Positions 39,586 through 49,359 of a stretch of DNA of 64,000 bases are shown here, one piece after another; the first letter of the stretch is position 1; each line of letters begins with the position of its first letter. The notes under the pieces were generated by a model. That model was given only the letters and a program-made list of their open reading frames with translations. It was not told the origin of the DNA and did not search any database. Made by a program: the position numbers and the translations under genes. Source of the DNA: Agromyces humatus (GTDB taxonomy: Bacteria > Actinomycetota > Actinomycetes > Actinomycetales > Microbacteriaceae); the NCBI RefSeq assembly GCF_021228295.1, contig NZ_JAJQPD010000001.1:248001-312000 (forward strand), given 5' to 3'.

Positions 39586-42500
39586 GTGTCGAGCCAATTG
39601 ACCGGAGCGGGAGCCGACGAAACGGCGTCGGGCGAATACGGAGCCAACGAGTGGCTCGTCGACGAGATGTACGCGAAGTTCCTCGCCGATCCCGACTCGG
39701 TCGACAAGTCCTGGTGGCCCGTGCTCGAGCAGTACGGCCGGCAGCCCGAGCAGGCGGCCGCCTCCGGCTCCGCCGCCGCTGAAGACGCACCCGCCTCCGC
39801 CGAGGCCCCGGCGCCCGCGGCCGATGCCCCGGCACCCGCGGCCGATGCCCCGGCACCCGCGGCCGATGCCCCGGCACCCGCGGCCGACGCGACTCCCGCG
39901 GCACCGGCCACCGCGCCCGTCCCGGTGATCAGCCAGACCCCCGCAGCACGCACCACCTCGGTGGCGCCGCGCACCGCTCCCGTGCCGGCCGACGTGCCGA
40001 TCACGAGCCCGCAGCCGGTCATCGCCGAGACCCCGAGAGAAGACGAGGTCCTGCCCCTGCGCGGCCTCCCGAAGACCCTCGCGGCGAACATGGACGCGTC
40101 GCTGACGGTGCCGACCGCGACGAGCGTGCGCACCATCCCGGCCAAGCTCATGATCGACAACCGCATCGTGGTCAACAACCACCTGCGGCGCTCGCGCGGC
40201 GGCAAGGTGTCGTTCACGCACCTCATCGGCTGGGCACTCATCCAGGCGATCAAGGAGTTCCCGAGCCAGAACGTCTTCTACGCCGAGCCCGACGGCAAGC
40301 CGAGCGTCGTGAAGCCCGCGCACATCGGCCTCGGCATCGCCATCGACCTGCCGAAGCCCGACGGCAGCCGTGCGCTCCTCGTCCCCGCGATCAAGCGCGC
40401 CGAGACGATGAACTTCAACGAGTACCTCACCGCCTACGAAGACCTCGTGCAGCGCGCTCGCAAGAACAAGCTCACCGCCGACGACTTCTCCGGCGCGACG
40501 ATCTCGCTCACGAACCCCGGCGGCATCGGCACCGTGCACTCCGTGCCGCGTCTCATGAAGGGCCAGGGTTGCATCATCGGCGCCGGCGCCCTCGAGTACC
40601 CCGCCGAGTTCCAGGGCGCGTCCGAGAAGACCCTCGCGAACCTCGCGATCGGCAAGACGATCACGCTCACCTCCACCTACGACCACCGCGTCATCCAGGG
40701 CGCGGGTTCAGGGGAGTTCCTCAAGAAGGTGCACGAGCTGCTCATCGGCCAGCGCCGGTTCTACGAGGACATCTTCGCCGAGCTGCGCCTGCCCTACGAG
40801 CCGATCCGCTGGGCGCCCGACATCTCGGTCGACATCGCGAGCGCCATCGACAAGACGGCGCGCGTGCAGGAGCTCATCAACTCGTTCCGCGTGCGCGGCC
40901 ACATGATGGCCGACACCGACCCGCTCGAGTACACGCAGCGGTCGCACCCCGACCTCGACATCGCGAGCCACGGCCTCACCTTCTGGGACCTCGACCGCGA
41001 GTTCGTCACGGGCGGCTTCGGCGACAAGCGCACCATGCTGCTGCGCGACATCCTCGGCATCCTCCGCGACTCGTACTGCCGCACCATCGGCATCGAGTAC
41101 ATGCACATCCAAGACCCGGTGCAGCGCAAGTGGATCCAGAACGAGGTCGAGCGCAGCTACGAGAAGCCCACCCACGACGAGCAGATGCGCATCCTCGGCA
41201 AGCTCAACGAGGCCGAGGCGTTCGAGACCTTCCTGCAGACCAAGTACGTCGGCCAGAAGCGCTTCAGCCTCGAGGGCGGCGAGTCGGTCATCCCGCTGCT
41301 CGACGAGATCCTGCAGGGCGCCGCGAAGCAGGGACTCGACGAGGTCGCCATCGGCATGGCCCACCGGGGTCGCCTCAACGTGCTCACCAACATCGCCGGC
41401 AAGACCTACGGACAGGTGTTCCGCGAGTTCGAGGGCACGCAGGAGCCCAAGACCTTCTCGGGCTCGGGCGACGTGAAGTACCACCTCGGCACCGAGGGCA
41501 CTTTCACCGCCGACGACGGCAACCAGATCCCGGTCTCGCTTGCCGCGAACCCGTCGCACCTCGAGGCCGTCGACGGGGTGCTCGAGGGCATCGTGCGCGC
41601 CAAGCAGGACCGAAAGCCCATCGGCACGTTCTCGATCCTGCCGATCCTCGTGCACGGCGATGCCGCCATGGCCGGCCAGGGCGTGGTGCTCGAGACGATG
41701 CAGATGTCGCAGCTTCGCGGCTATCGCACCGGCGGTACCGTGCACATCGTCGTGAACAACCAGGTCGGCTTCACGACCGTGCCGGGCGACGCGCGGTCGT
41801 CGATCTACTCGACCGATGTCGCCAAGACGATCCAGGCCCCGATCTTCCACGTGAACGGCGACGACCCCGAGGCGGTCGTGCGGGTGGCCGAGCTCGCGTT
41901 CCGTTACCGCCAGGAGTTCAAGCGCGACGTCGTCATCGACCTCGTCTGCTTCCGCCGCCGCGGTCACAACGAGGGCGACGACCCCTCGATGACGCAGCCG
42001 CTCATGTACAACCTCATCGAGGCCAAGCGCTCGGTGCGAAAGCTCTACACCGAGGCGCTCGTCGGTCGCGGCGACATCACCGAAGAAGAGTACGAAGAGG
42101 CGCACCGCGACTTCCAAGACCGCTTGGAACGCGCCTTCGCCGAGACCCATGCCGTGCAGACGGGCGCGATCACCGTCGTCGGCGCGACCGAGGGCTCGCA
42201 TGAGCCCGAGGCCGCCGTCGGAGAGCCCGAGACGACCGGCGTCGCGCTCGAGGTCGTGCACACCATCGGCGACGCGTTCGACAACAAGCCCGCCGGGTTC
42301 ACCGTGCATCCCAAGATCCAGCAGCTGCTCACGAAGCGCTTCGACATGAGCCGAAACGGCAAGATCGACTGGGGCTTCGGCGAGCTGCTCGCGCTCGGAT
42401 CGCTGCTGCTCGAGGGCACTCCGGTGCGCTTCGCCGGCCAAGACGCCCGGCGCGGCACGTTCGTGCAGCGCCACGCCGTGCTGCACGACCGCGTGAACGG

Positions 42501-43383
42501 GCAGGAATGGCTGCCGCTGCAGTACCTCGCCGAGAACCAGGCTCGGTTCTGGATCTACGACTCGCTGCTGTCGGAGTACGCGGCGATGGGCTTCGAGTAC
42601 GGCTACTCGGTCGAGCGCGCAGACGCGCTCGTGCTGTGGGAGGCCCAGTTCGGCGACTTCGCCAACGGCGCACAGACCATCATCGACGAGTTCATCTCGT
42701 CGGCCGAGCAGAAGTGGGGGCAGCGCTCGAGCGTGGTGCTCCTGCTGCCTCACGGCTACGAGGGCCAGGGCCCCGACCACTCGAGCGCCCGCATCGAGCG
42801 CTACCTGCAGATGTGCGCCGAGAACAACATGACGGTCGCCCGCCCGTCGACCCCTGCGTCGTACTTCCACCTGCTGCGACGCCAGGCGTACGCGCGGCCG
42901 CGCCGGCCGCTCGTGGTGTTCACTCCGAAGGCGATGCTGCGCCTGCGCGGGGCCACGAGCGAGGTGGCCGACTTCACGCTCGGCAAGTTCGAGCCGGTGC
43001 TCGACGACCCGCGCATCACCGACCGTTCGACGGTCAAGCGCGTCGTGTTCGTGTCGGGCAAGATCTACTACGACCTGATCAACGAACTCGAGAAGCAGCA
43101 GAACACCGAGATCGCCGTCGTCCGCCTCGAGCAGCTCTACCCGCTGCCCTCCGACGAGCTCAAGACGATCGCCGACGGCTATCCCGACGCCGAGCTCATG
43201 TGGGCGCAGGACGAGCCCGAGAATCAGGGCGCGTGGCCGTACTTCATCATCGAGACGAACAAGCTCGGGCCCCGTCCGGTCGAGGTCGTCGCCCGCGAGG
43301 CGGCGGCGTCGCCCGCGACGGGTTCTGCCAAGCGGCACGCGGTCGAGCAGGCCGAGCTCGTCCGTCGCGCCACCACACTCTGA
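39586..43383 (+). CDS. kgd: Multifunctional 2-oxoglutarate decarboxylase/dehydrogenase E1 with fused succinyltransferase domain
   Basis: A 1265-residue TCA-cycle enzyme (Kgd/OdhA type). An N-terminal segment (GANEWLVDEMYAKFLAD) is followed by an Ala/Pro linker with four APAPAAD repeats. An E2-like acyltransferase domain (about 160-400) has TSTYDHRVIQGAGSGEFL, and the thiamine-diphosphate E1 domains contain GMAHRGRLNVL, GSGDVKYHLG and RRRGHNEGDDPSMTQPLMY. No lipoyl domain is present. In actinobacteria it works with AceE/AceF-type partners and the FHA regulator OdhI/GarA. GTG 39586 follows GAGAGG; TAGGCT (39491-39496) may be the -10 box. A strong terminator follows. Confidence 0.96.
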   Translation: MSSQLTGAGADETASGEYGANEWLVDEMYAKFLADPDSVDKSWWPVLEQYGRQPEQAAASGSAAAEDAPASAEAPAPAADAPAPAADAPAPAADAPAPAADATPAAPATAPVPVISQTPAARTTSVAPRTAPVPADVPITSPQPVIAETPREDEVLPLRGLPKTLAANMDASLTVPTATSVRTIPAKLMIDNRIVVNNHLRRSRGGKVSFTHLIGWALIQAIKEFPSQNVFYAEPDGKPSVVKPAHIGLGIAIDLPKPDGSRALLVPAIKRAETMNFNEYLTAYEDLVQRARKNKLTADDFSGATISLTNPGGIGTVHSVPRLMKGQGCIIGAGALEYPAEFQGASEKTLANLAIGKTITLTSTYDHRVIQGAGSGEFLKKVHELLIGQRRFYEDIFAELRLPYEPIRWAPDISVDIASAIDKTARVQELINSFRVRGHMMADTDPLEYTQRSHPDLDIASHGLTFWDLDREFVTGGFGDKRTMLLRDILGILRDSYCRTIGIEYMHIQDPVQRKWIQNEVERSYEKPTHDEQMRILGKLNEAEAFETFLQTKYVGQKRFSLEGGESVIPLLDEILQGAAKQGLDEVAIGMAHRGRLNVLTNIAGKTYGQVFREFEGTQEPKTFSGSGDVKYHLGTEGTFTADDGNQIPVSLAANPSHLEAVDGVLEGIVRAKQDRKPIGTFSILPILVHGDAAMAGQGVVLETMQMSQLRGYRTGGTVHIVVNNQVGFTTVPGDARSSIYSTDVAKTIQAPIFHVNGDDPEAVVRVAELAFRYRQEFKRDVVIDLVCFRRRGHNEGDDPSMTQPLMYNLIEAKRSVRKLYTEALVGRGDITEEEYEEAHRDFQDRLERAFAETHAVQTGAITVVGATEGSHEPEAAVGEPETTGVALEVVHTIGDAFDNKPAGFTVHPKIQQLLTKRFDMSRNGKIDWGFGELLALGSLLLEGTPVRFAGQDARRGTFVQRHAVLHDRVNGQEWLPLQYLAENQARFWIYDSLLSEYAAMGFEYGYSVERADALVLWEAQFGDFANGAQTIIDEFISSAEQKWGQRSSVVLLLPHGYEGQGPDHSSARIERYLQMCAENNMTVARPSTPASYFHLLRRQAYARPRRPLVVFTPKAMLRLRGATSEVADFTLGKFEPVLDDPRITDRSTVKRVVFVSGKIYYDLINELEKQQNTEIAVVRLEQLYPLPSDELKTIADGYPDAELMWAQDEPENQGAWPYFIIETNKLGPRPVEVVAREAAASPATGSAKRHAVEQAELVRRATTL
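39805..39888 (+). repeat. Four 21-base tandem repeats inside kgd
   Basis: Four consecutive 21-base units (starting 39805, 39826, 39847 and 39868) encode APAPAAD each. The two central units are identical; the first has one and the last one base change. They form a flexible linker between the N-terminal segment and the acyltransferase domain. Confidence 0.92.
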
Positions 43384-43403
43384 TCGTCGATCTCGACGGA
43401 CGA

Positions 43404-43437
43404 AAGCGAGCGGATGCCGCGGGGCATCCGCTCGCTT
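43404..43437. terminator. Bidirectional terminator between kgd and the MMPL gene
   Basis: A perfect 15-base stem (43404-43418 with 43423-43437) with a GCGG loop lies between two convergent genes. The base of the stem is AA on one side and TT on the other, so it can serve both directions. Confidence 0.82.
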
Positions 43438-43450
43438 CGTCGTTCCGGGG

Positions 43451-45754
43451 CTACCCGCGGTGGGCCGGCACGTGCGGTTCGCCGACGAGCACGTCGCCCC
43501 CGCTCGCATCGCTCGTGGCGGCCGTCGTGGACCGTGCGGTGCTCGACGGTTCGTCGTCGCGGCGACGCCACAGCTTCGACGGCCACCAGATCACGCGTCC
43601 GAGGTCGTAGGCCAGCGCCGGCACCAGCAGCGACCGCACCACGAACGTGTCCAGGAGCACGCCGAACGCGACGATGAACGAGATCTGCGCGAGGAACAGG
43701 ATCGGCAGCACGCCGAGCGCGGCGAATGTGGCGGCGAGCACGAGCCCGGCTGAGGTGATGACGCCGCCGGTGACCACGAGTCCGCGCAGTACGCCCTCGC
43801 GAGTGCCATGGCGCGCGCTCTCCTCACGCACCCGGGTCATCAGGAAGATGTTGTAGTCGACCCCGAGCGCCACGAGGAACACGAACCCGAACAACGGTAC
43901 GACGGGATCTGCGCCCGAGAAGCCCAAGATGCCGTTGAACACCAGCGCCGAGACGCCGAGTGCGGCGGCGAACGACAGCACGACCGTGGCGATGAGCAGC
44001 AGCGGAGCGACGATGGCGCGCAGCAGGACCATGAGGATCAGCAGGATCACGACGAGCACGAGCGGGATGATGAGGTTGCGATCCCGGATCGATGCGTCCT
44101 TCGTGTCGAGGGCGACTGCCGTCGTGCCGCCGACGAGCACCGGATCCTCGGCGGTCGAGATCGAGCCCAGCTCTCCCCGCAGCTCGGAGACGACGGCCTC
44201 CGCGTCTTCGGAGTCGCTCGCATAGGCGAGCGTCGCGTCGAGCCGGATCGAGCCGTCGATCACGGTCGGTTCGCCCGCCGGGGTCCCAGGGGGCCCCAAC
44301 GGCTGGATGCCGTCCTCGGTGACCGGGAGCGAGCCGCTCGGTGAGTCCTCCGAAGCGACGGTGACCGACTCGACCCCGTCGGTCGACAGCAGCACGTCGA
44401 CGACATCCTGCAGTTGCGCCTCGGACGCGATGACGACCGCGGGTGTTCCCGAACCGCCCGGGAAGTGCTCGCTGAGCAGCGCCTGCCCGTCGCGAGCCTG
44501 TGATTCGCCCAGCACGAATTCGCTGGAGGGCACGCCGTCGGCCTTGAGCTGGGTCATGCCGACCGCCATGACCGCGAGCAGCAGGGTCGACAGGAGCCAG
44601 GTCACGCGCGGCCGACGCGCGATGAGGCGGGCGACCTTCGGCCAGGCGCCGCGACCTGCCATGACGTCGTCGGTTTCGACGTGGGCGCTGAACTTCGGAC
44701 GCACCGGCCAGAAGGCCGCTCGCCCGGCCCAGAGCATGAGCGCCGGCAGCAGGGTGAGCGCGGAGAGCACGGCGAAGACGATGCCGATCGCCGAGACGGG
44801 CCCGAGGATCTTGTTGGACACGAGTTCGCTGAGCAGCAGCAACAGCAGGCCCGCGATGACGGTGCCGCCCGACGCGACGATCGGCTCCCACGCTCCGCGC
44901 AGCGCCGACCAGGTGGCGTCCCACTTGCGTTCATGCGTGTGCAGCGCCTCGCGGTAGCGTGCGATGTACAGCAGGGAGTAGTCGGTGGCCGCTCCGATCA
45001 CCAGGATGAACAGGATGCCCTGGGTCTGGCCGTTGAGCACGAGGATGTCAGCCTGCGCGAGTCCGACGACGGTCAGCACCGAAGCGCAGAGCGCGGTGAG
45101 GCTGGTTCCGAGTACGATCACGGGCAGCAGCGGGGACCGGTAGACGATGACGAGGATCACGAACACCGCGGCGAAGGCCACCAGCAGCAGCAGCCCGTCG
45201 ATGCCGGCGAATGCACCCGTGAGATCGGTCGTGAACCCCGCGGGTCCCGTCACGGCCGCTTCGAGCCCTTCGGCGTCGGCCGTCGCGGCGACCTGGTCAC
45301 GTATCGCTCCGACGACCTCGTCGATCTCGGCCGACGAATCGACCTGCACGAACACCTCGGCCGCGTCACCGTCCTCGGACGTCACCGCGGGCGACACCCC
45401 GTCGCCCACCACGCCGTCGATCTCCTGGAATGCCGCGACATCGTCATCGATCGCCGCGGTGTCGGCATCGGTCAGCCCGCCGTCGCGCGCGTAGACGACG
45501 ATCGCCGGGATGACGTCGGAGGAACGGAACTCGGCCTGCGCCTCCTGTGCCTTGGTCGACTCTGCGTCGGCGGGGAGGAACTGGGACTGTTCGTTCTCGA
45601 CGACGTCGCTCAGCGAGCCGAACGAGGCTCCGCCTGCGCCGAAGGCGGCGAACCACACCAGGATCAGGACGGATGGGATGAGGACGCGCAACCACACCGG
45701 CACCCGCTGGGTGGACGTGGTTCGCGATGGGTCGCGGTCAGAAGTATCGATCAC
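43451..45754 (-). CDS. MMPL/RND-family membrane transporter
   Basis: A 767-residue transporter with the MmpL layout: helix 1 (VWLRVLIPSVLILVWFAAFG), a large external domain, five helices, a cytoplasmic loop, a second external domain and five more helices. VIGAATDYSLLYIARYREAL and FLVALGVDYNIFLMTRVREE are the two paired helix-4 motifs with the proton-relay Asp-Tyr. MmpL proteins export lipids, siderophores or drugs. GTG 45754 lies 6 bases after TAGCGT (45761-45766), so a leaderless start is likely. The substrate is unknown. Confidence 0.93.
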   Translation of the reverse strand: MIDTSDRDPSRTTSTQRVPVWLRVLIPSVLILVWFAAFGAGGASFGSLSDVVENEQSQFLPADAESTKAQEAQAEFRSSDVIPAIVVYARDGGLTDADTAAIDDDVAAFQEIDGVVGDGVSPAVTSEDGDAAEVFVQVDSSAEIDEVVGAIRDQVAATADAEGLEAAVTGPAGFTTDLTGAFAGIDGLLLLVAFAAVFVILVIVYRSPLLPVIVLGTSLTALCASVLTVVGLAQADILVLNGQTQGILFILVIGAATDYSLLYIARYREALHTHERKWDATWSALRGAWEPIVASGGTVIAGLLLLLLSELVSNKILGPVSAIGIVFAVLSALTLLPALMLWAGRAAFWPVRPKFSAHVETDDVMAGRGAWPKVARLIARRPRVTWLLSTLLLAVMAVGMTQLKADGVPSSEFVLGESQARDGQALLSEHFPGGSGTPAVVIASEAQLQDVVDVLLSTDGVESVTVASEDSPSGSLPVTEDGIQPLGPPGTPAGEPTVIDGSIRLDATLAYASDSEDAEAVVSELRGELGSISTAEDPVLVGGTTAVALDTKDASIRDRNLIIPLVLVVILLILMVLLRAIVAPLLLIATVVLSFAAALGVSALVFNGILGFSGADPVVPLFGFVFLVALGVDYNIFLMTRVREESARHGTREGVLRGLVVTGGVITSAGLVLAATFAALGVLPILFLAQISFIVAFGVLLDTFVVRSLLVPALAYDLGRVIWWPSKLWRRRDDEPSSTARSTTAATSDASGGDVLVGEPHVPAHRG

Positions 45755-45837
45755 ACTGCGACGCTACGCGTGCGAGGGTTCACGCGGCATCGAACGAACG
45801 ATTGATCCCGGATCCCGGGATCAGGGATCCGCGGAGA

Positions 45838-46092
45838 TCAGGCCGTGGTGGCGTGCGTCGACTGGTACACGCGCAGCTTCGTGAGCACCTGTACGCGCAG
45901 TTCCTCGGGCGCGCTCTCTTTGCAGGCGCGCTGCACGACCTCGGTGATCGCGACGCCGACGCGCAACTCCGCCTGGCAGTCGGCGCAGTTCTCGATGTGC
46001 TCCCTGATGTCGGCGGCGTCCGCCGCGCGGAGTTCGTGGTGCAGGTACTCCTCGAGTTCGGCCCGGGCCTTCTCGCAGCCGCAGTCGGTCAT
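45838..46092 (-). CDS. rsrA: Zinc-binding anti-sigma factor (mycothiol-system RsrA/RshA)
   Basis: An 84-residue protein with the zinc anti-sigma motif: Cys4/Cys6 near the start, then His32-x3-Cys36-x2-Cys39 ([10 protein letters not shown]). In Streptomyces and mycobacteria this protein holds SigR/SigH inactive until thiol oxidation forms a disulfide and releases zinc. ATG 46092 overlaps the sigma gene's TGA by 4 bases, giving balanced production of the two. Confidence 0.93.
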   Translation of the reverse strand: MTDCGCEKARAELEEYLHHELRAADAADIREHIENCADCQAELRVGVAITEVVQRACKESAPEELRVQVLTKLRVYQSTHATTA

Positions 46093-46736
46093 TTCGCGCT
46101 CCTCGCGGGTTTCGGCGCCTTCTCGGCCGTGGCGATTCCCTGCTCACGGGCGTAGTCGGCGAGGGACTCGCGAAGCAGTCGCCGGCCACGGTGCAGGCGG
46201 CTCATCACGGTTCCGATGGGGGTGTTCATCATGTCGGCGATCTCTTGGTAGGAGAAGCCCTCCACGTCGGCGAAATACACGGCGAGCCGGAAGTCTTCAG
46301 GCAGCGCCTGCAGTGCGTCTTTCACCGCGCTGTCGGGCAGGTGGTCGATCGCCTCGGCCTCTGCCGAGCGGCTCGACCGAGCCGTCGTGGACTCGGCACC
46401 GCCGAGCTGCCAGTCCTCGAGGTCGTCGATCGTGCCCTGATAGGGCTCGCGCTGCTTCTTGCGGTAGCTGTTGATGAAGGTGTTCGTCAGGATGCGGTAC
46501 AGCCACGCCTTCAGGTTGGTGCCCTGGGTGAACTGGCCGAAGGCCGCGAACGCCTTGACGAACGTCTCTTGCACCAGGTCTTGCGCGTCGGCCGGGTTCT
46601 TCGTCATGCGCAGTGCCGCGGCGTAGAGTTGGTCGATGAACGGCAGCGCCTGCTCTTCGAAGAGTTCGCCGATGGGCCGAGTCTCGTTCGTCGCTTCGGC
46701 TTCGGTCGGCGTGGTGTCGGTCTCGTCGGCAGTCAT
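46089..46736 (-). CDS. sigH: Oxidative-stress ECF sigma factor SigH/SigR
   Basis: 215 residues from ATG 46736. Region 2 is [20 protein letters not shown] and [20 protein letters not shown]; region 4 is [20 protein letters not shown] followed by [15 protein letters not shown]. It directs the response to disulfide stress. Two starts are credible. ATG 46736 lies 8 bases after TAGGAT (46745-46750), a housekeeping leaderless arrangement. The frame continues to GTG codons at 46799, 46805 and 46808 next to AAGGAG (46810-46815) and below a SigH-type promoter, which would give a protein about 21-24 residues longer. It is co-translated with rsrA. Confidence 0.93.
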   Translation of the reverse strand: MTADETDTTPTEAEATNETRPIGELFEEQALPFIDQLYAAALRMTKNPADAQDLVQETFVKAFAAFGQFTQGTNLKAWLYRILTNTFINSYRKKQREPYQGTIDDLEDWQLGGAESTTARSSRSAEAEAIDHLPDSAVKDALQALPEDFRLAVYFADVEGFSYQEIADMMNTPIGTVMSRLHRGRRLLRESLADYAREQGIATAEKAPKPARSAK

Positions 46737-46840
46737 CACTCGCCATCCTAGATCGTCGACCTTCGCCCTCACCGGGCGTTCGAGCATCGCAACCGACACG
46801 CGCACCACTCTCCTTCCGCGTCCCTGACGCTACTGTTGAT

Positions 46841-46866
46841 AACCGATGCTGATTTCGAAGTATTCC
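46841..46866 (-). promoter_or_regulatory. SigH/SigR-type autoregulatory promoter
   Basis: On the minus strand GGAAT (46862-46866), exactly 18 bases, then GTT (46841-46843): the published SigR/SigH consensus spacing. It points at sigH. The -35 element lies inside the first codons of the divergent aroA gene. Confidence 0.75.
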
Positions 46867-48216
46867 GAGCCCGAATTCGATCCGTACGGTGATGCGAGGC
46901 AGACCGAGACGGATGACGGGTGGCGCGCTCCACTCGCGACGTCGAAGCTCTCCGCGGTTCTGTCACTGCCCGGGTCGAAGTCGCTCACGAATCGCGAGCT
47001 CGTGCTGGCCGCGCTCGCCGACTCGCCCTCGACCCTGCACGCGCCGCTGTGGTCTCGCGACAGCGAGTTGATGGTCGAGGGCCTGCGTGCGCTCGGCACC
47101 GGTTTCGACCGGGTTCCCGGCTCCGGCGAGTTCGGCGACGACCTGCGCGTGACGCCGGCCGATGAGCTGCTCGGCTCGACGACGATCGACTGCGGCCTCG
47201 CCGGCACGGTCATGCGCTTCCTGCCGCCCGTCGCGGCCCTCGCGCTCGGTCCCACCACGTTCGACGGCGACGAGTACGCCAGGCGCCGCCCCATGGCCGG
47301 CGTGATCCACGGACTGCAGGCCCTCGGCGTCGACCTCGACGACGACCGTCGTGGCACGCTCCCGTTCACCGTGCACGGCACCGGTTCGGTCGCGGGCGGC
47401 GAGCTCGAGATCGACGCATCGGCGTCGAGCCAGTTCGTCTCGGCCCTCCTGCTGTCGGCCGCGCGCTTCGAACGGGGCCTCGACCTGCGCCATTCGGGTG
47501 AACGGCTGCCGAGCCTCCCCCACATCGAGATGACCATCGCGACACTCGCCGCGCGAGGCGTCGCCGTCGACAACCCCGAGACCGGGCGCTGGGTCGTCGC
47601 CCCCGGGCCCATCCGGGGCATCGACGTCGACATCGAACCCGATCTCTCGAACGCCGCGCCGTTCCTCGTCGCCGCACTGGTGGCCGGGGGGTCGGTGACC
47701 ATCGCAGGCTGGCCGGCCGAGACCACCCAGGTCGGCGCGCAGCTCATCGACCTCCTCCCGCAGTTCGGCGCACGTGTGGTGCGCGACGGCGACCGGCTCA
47801 CGGTGCATTCGCCCGAGAGCGCGACGGCCGAGGCCAGGGGCATCCGCGGCGTCGACCTCGATCTCTCCGAGGCCGGCGAACTGGTGCCGAACCTGGTCGC
47901 CCTTGCGGCCTTCGCCGAAGGGCCGTCGACCATCACGGGCATCGGGCACATCCGCCACCACGAGACCGACCGGCTCGCGGCGCTCGCCACCGAGCTCAAC
48001 GGGCTCGGTGGGCGGGTCACCGAGCTCGAGGACGGGCTGCGCATCGAGCCCGCGCCGCTGCACGGCGGGGCATGGCGCGCCTACGCCGATCACCGCATGG
48101 CCACGACCGGCGCGATCGTCGGGCTCGCGGTGCCCGGTGTCGTCGTCGACGACATCGCGTCGACCGGCAAGACCCTGCCGCAGTTCACCGCGCTCTGGGA
48201 GCAGCTGCTGGCATGA
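46846..48216 (+). CDS. aroA: 3-phosphoshikimate 1-carboxyvinyltransferase (EPSP synthase)
   Basis: A 456-residue enzyme joining shikimate-3-phosphate and PEP in aromatic amino acid synthesis. LPGSKSLTNRELVLAALA holds the substrate-binding Lys-Ser, DCGLAGTVMRFLPP replaces the common GNAGTxxR, and RRRPMAGVIHGL, ASASSQFVSALLLSA and HHETDRLAALATEL follow; YADHRMATTGAIVGL is near the end. The DCGLAGT variant is usual in actinobacteria. Its first codons overlap the sigH promoter. ATG 46846 has no ribosome site; TACTGT (46831-46836) is 9 bases away. It overlaps rsgA by 4 bases. Confidence 0.95.
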   Translation: MLISKYSEPEFDPYGDARQTETDDGWRAPLATSKLSAVLSLPGSKSLTNRELVLAALADSPSTLHAPLWSRDSELMVEGLRALGTGFDRVPGSGEFGDDLRVTPADELLGSTTIDCGLAGTVMRFLPPVAALALGPTTFDGDEYARRRPMAGVIHGLQALGVDLDDDRRGTLPFTVHGTGSVAGGELEIDASASSQFVSALLLSAARFERGLDLRHSGERLPSLPHIEMTIATLAARGVAVDNPETGRWVVAPGPIRGIDVDIEPDLSNAAPFLVAALVAGGSVTIAGWPAETTQVGAQLIDLLPQFGARVVRDGDRLTVHSPESATAEARGIRGVDLDLSEAGELVPNLVALAAFAEGPSTITGIGHIRHHETDRLAALATELNGLGGRVTELEDGLRIEPAPLHGGAWRAYADHRMATTGAIVGLAVPGVVVDDIASTGKTLPQFTALWEQLLA

Positions 48217-49256
48217 CCTGGTGGAGCGCCGACGACGACGAGGACGACGAGCCCGAGTTCGACGAATCCGACGTCCGTGTGCGCCCCAGCCGGCGCGGCA
48301 GCAGGCCCCGCACGAAGACGCGCCCCGAGCACGCCGACGCGGTCGAGGGCACGGTGCTCGGCGTCGACCGCGGACGCTATGCCGTGCTCGTCGACGAGGG
48401 CGGCCGCGACGAGCGCGAGATCACCGCGGCACGGGCGAGCGAGCTGCGGCGCAAGTCGGTCGTCACCGGTGACCATGTCGACCTCGTCGGCGACGTCTCG
48501 GGCGAACCCGGGTCGCTCTCACGCATCGTGCGGGTGGGCGAGCGCACGACGCTGCTGCGCCGGAGCGCCGACGACACCGACGAGGTCGAGCGGGTCATCG
48601 TGGCGAACGCCGACCAGATGCTCATCGTCGTGGCCGCAGCGAACCCCGAGCCCCGCATCAGGCTGCTCGACCGCTACCTCGTCGCCGCGTACGACGCGGG
48701 AATCAGGCCGCTGCTCTGCGTGACGAAGACCGACCTCGCCGATCCGACCGAGTTCCTCGACAACTTCGCCGGGCTGGAGTTCCCCGTGTTCCGTTCGAGC
48801 GCCGAGTCGATGCCGCTCGACGAGATCGCCGACGCGCTCGTCGGCCACCGAACCGTGTTCGTCGGTCACTCGGGCGTCGGCAAGTCGACGCTCGTGAACG
48901 CGCTCGTGCCCGGCGCCGACCGCGCGATCGGCCGCGTCAACGTGGTCACCGGGCGTGGGCGCCACACCTCGTCATCGACCGTCTCGCTGCGCATCGAGCG
49001 CGACGGGCGCACGGGCTGGGCGGTCGACACGCCGGGAGTGCGCTCGTTCGGCCTCGGTCACGTCGACCGCGCGAACATCCTCGGCGCATTCACCGATCTC
49101 GCCCGCGTCGCCGAGGACTGCCCGCGCGGATGCACGCACCTTCCCGATGCCCCCGATTGTGCGATCGTCGAGGCCGTCGAGGCCGGGGAACTCGGCGAGA
49201 CCGGCCAGGCGCGACTCGACTCGCTGCAGCGACTGCTCACCACGTTCGCGGGCTGA
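48213..49256 (+). CDS. rsgA: Ribosome small-subunit-dependent GTPase A
   Basis: A 347-residue circularly permuted GTPase that helps mature the 30S subunit. An acidic N-terminus (residues 5-20) and an OB-fold (VEGTVLGVDRGRYAVLVDEG) precede the GTPase domain: G4 CVTKTDLAD, G1 GHSGVGKSTLVNAL, G3 VDTPGVRSFGL. The zinc knuckle is CPRGCTHLPDAPDC. The permuted order (G4 before G1) is as expected. ATG 48213 overlaps the aroA stop by 4 bases, an arrangement also known in mycobacteria. Confidence 0.95.
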   Translation: MTWWSADDDEDDEPEFDESDVRVRPSRRGSRPRTKTRPEHADAVEGTVLGVDRGRYAVLVDEGGRDEREITAARASELRRKSVVTGDHVDLVGDVSGEPGSLSRIVRVGERTTLLRRSADDTDEVERVIVANADQMLIVVAAANPEPRIRLLDRYLVAAYDAGIRPLLCVTKTDLADPTEFLDNFAGLEFPVFRSSAESMPLDEIADALVGHRTVFVGHSGVGKSTLVNALVPGADRAIGRVNVVTGRGRHTSSSTVSLRIERDGRTGWAVDTPGVRSFGLGHVDRANILGAFTDLARVAEDCPRGCTHLPDAPDCAIVEAVEAGELGETGQARLDSLQRLLTTFAG

Positions 49257-49359
49257 CCCGCCCTGCAGCCGGCCGTCCTTCAACTGCGCTCGGCTGGTGC
49301 CGCTCGCGCGGCCGCGGCACGGAGCATCCGCACATCGAAGCCTGCCTACGATGGGTGAC

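Noticed and set aside
40708-43509. 933-codon open frame antisense to kgd
   Set aside because: Composition is the mirror of the well-supported Kgd coding frame; no recognisable domain.
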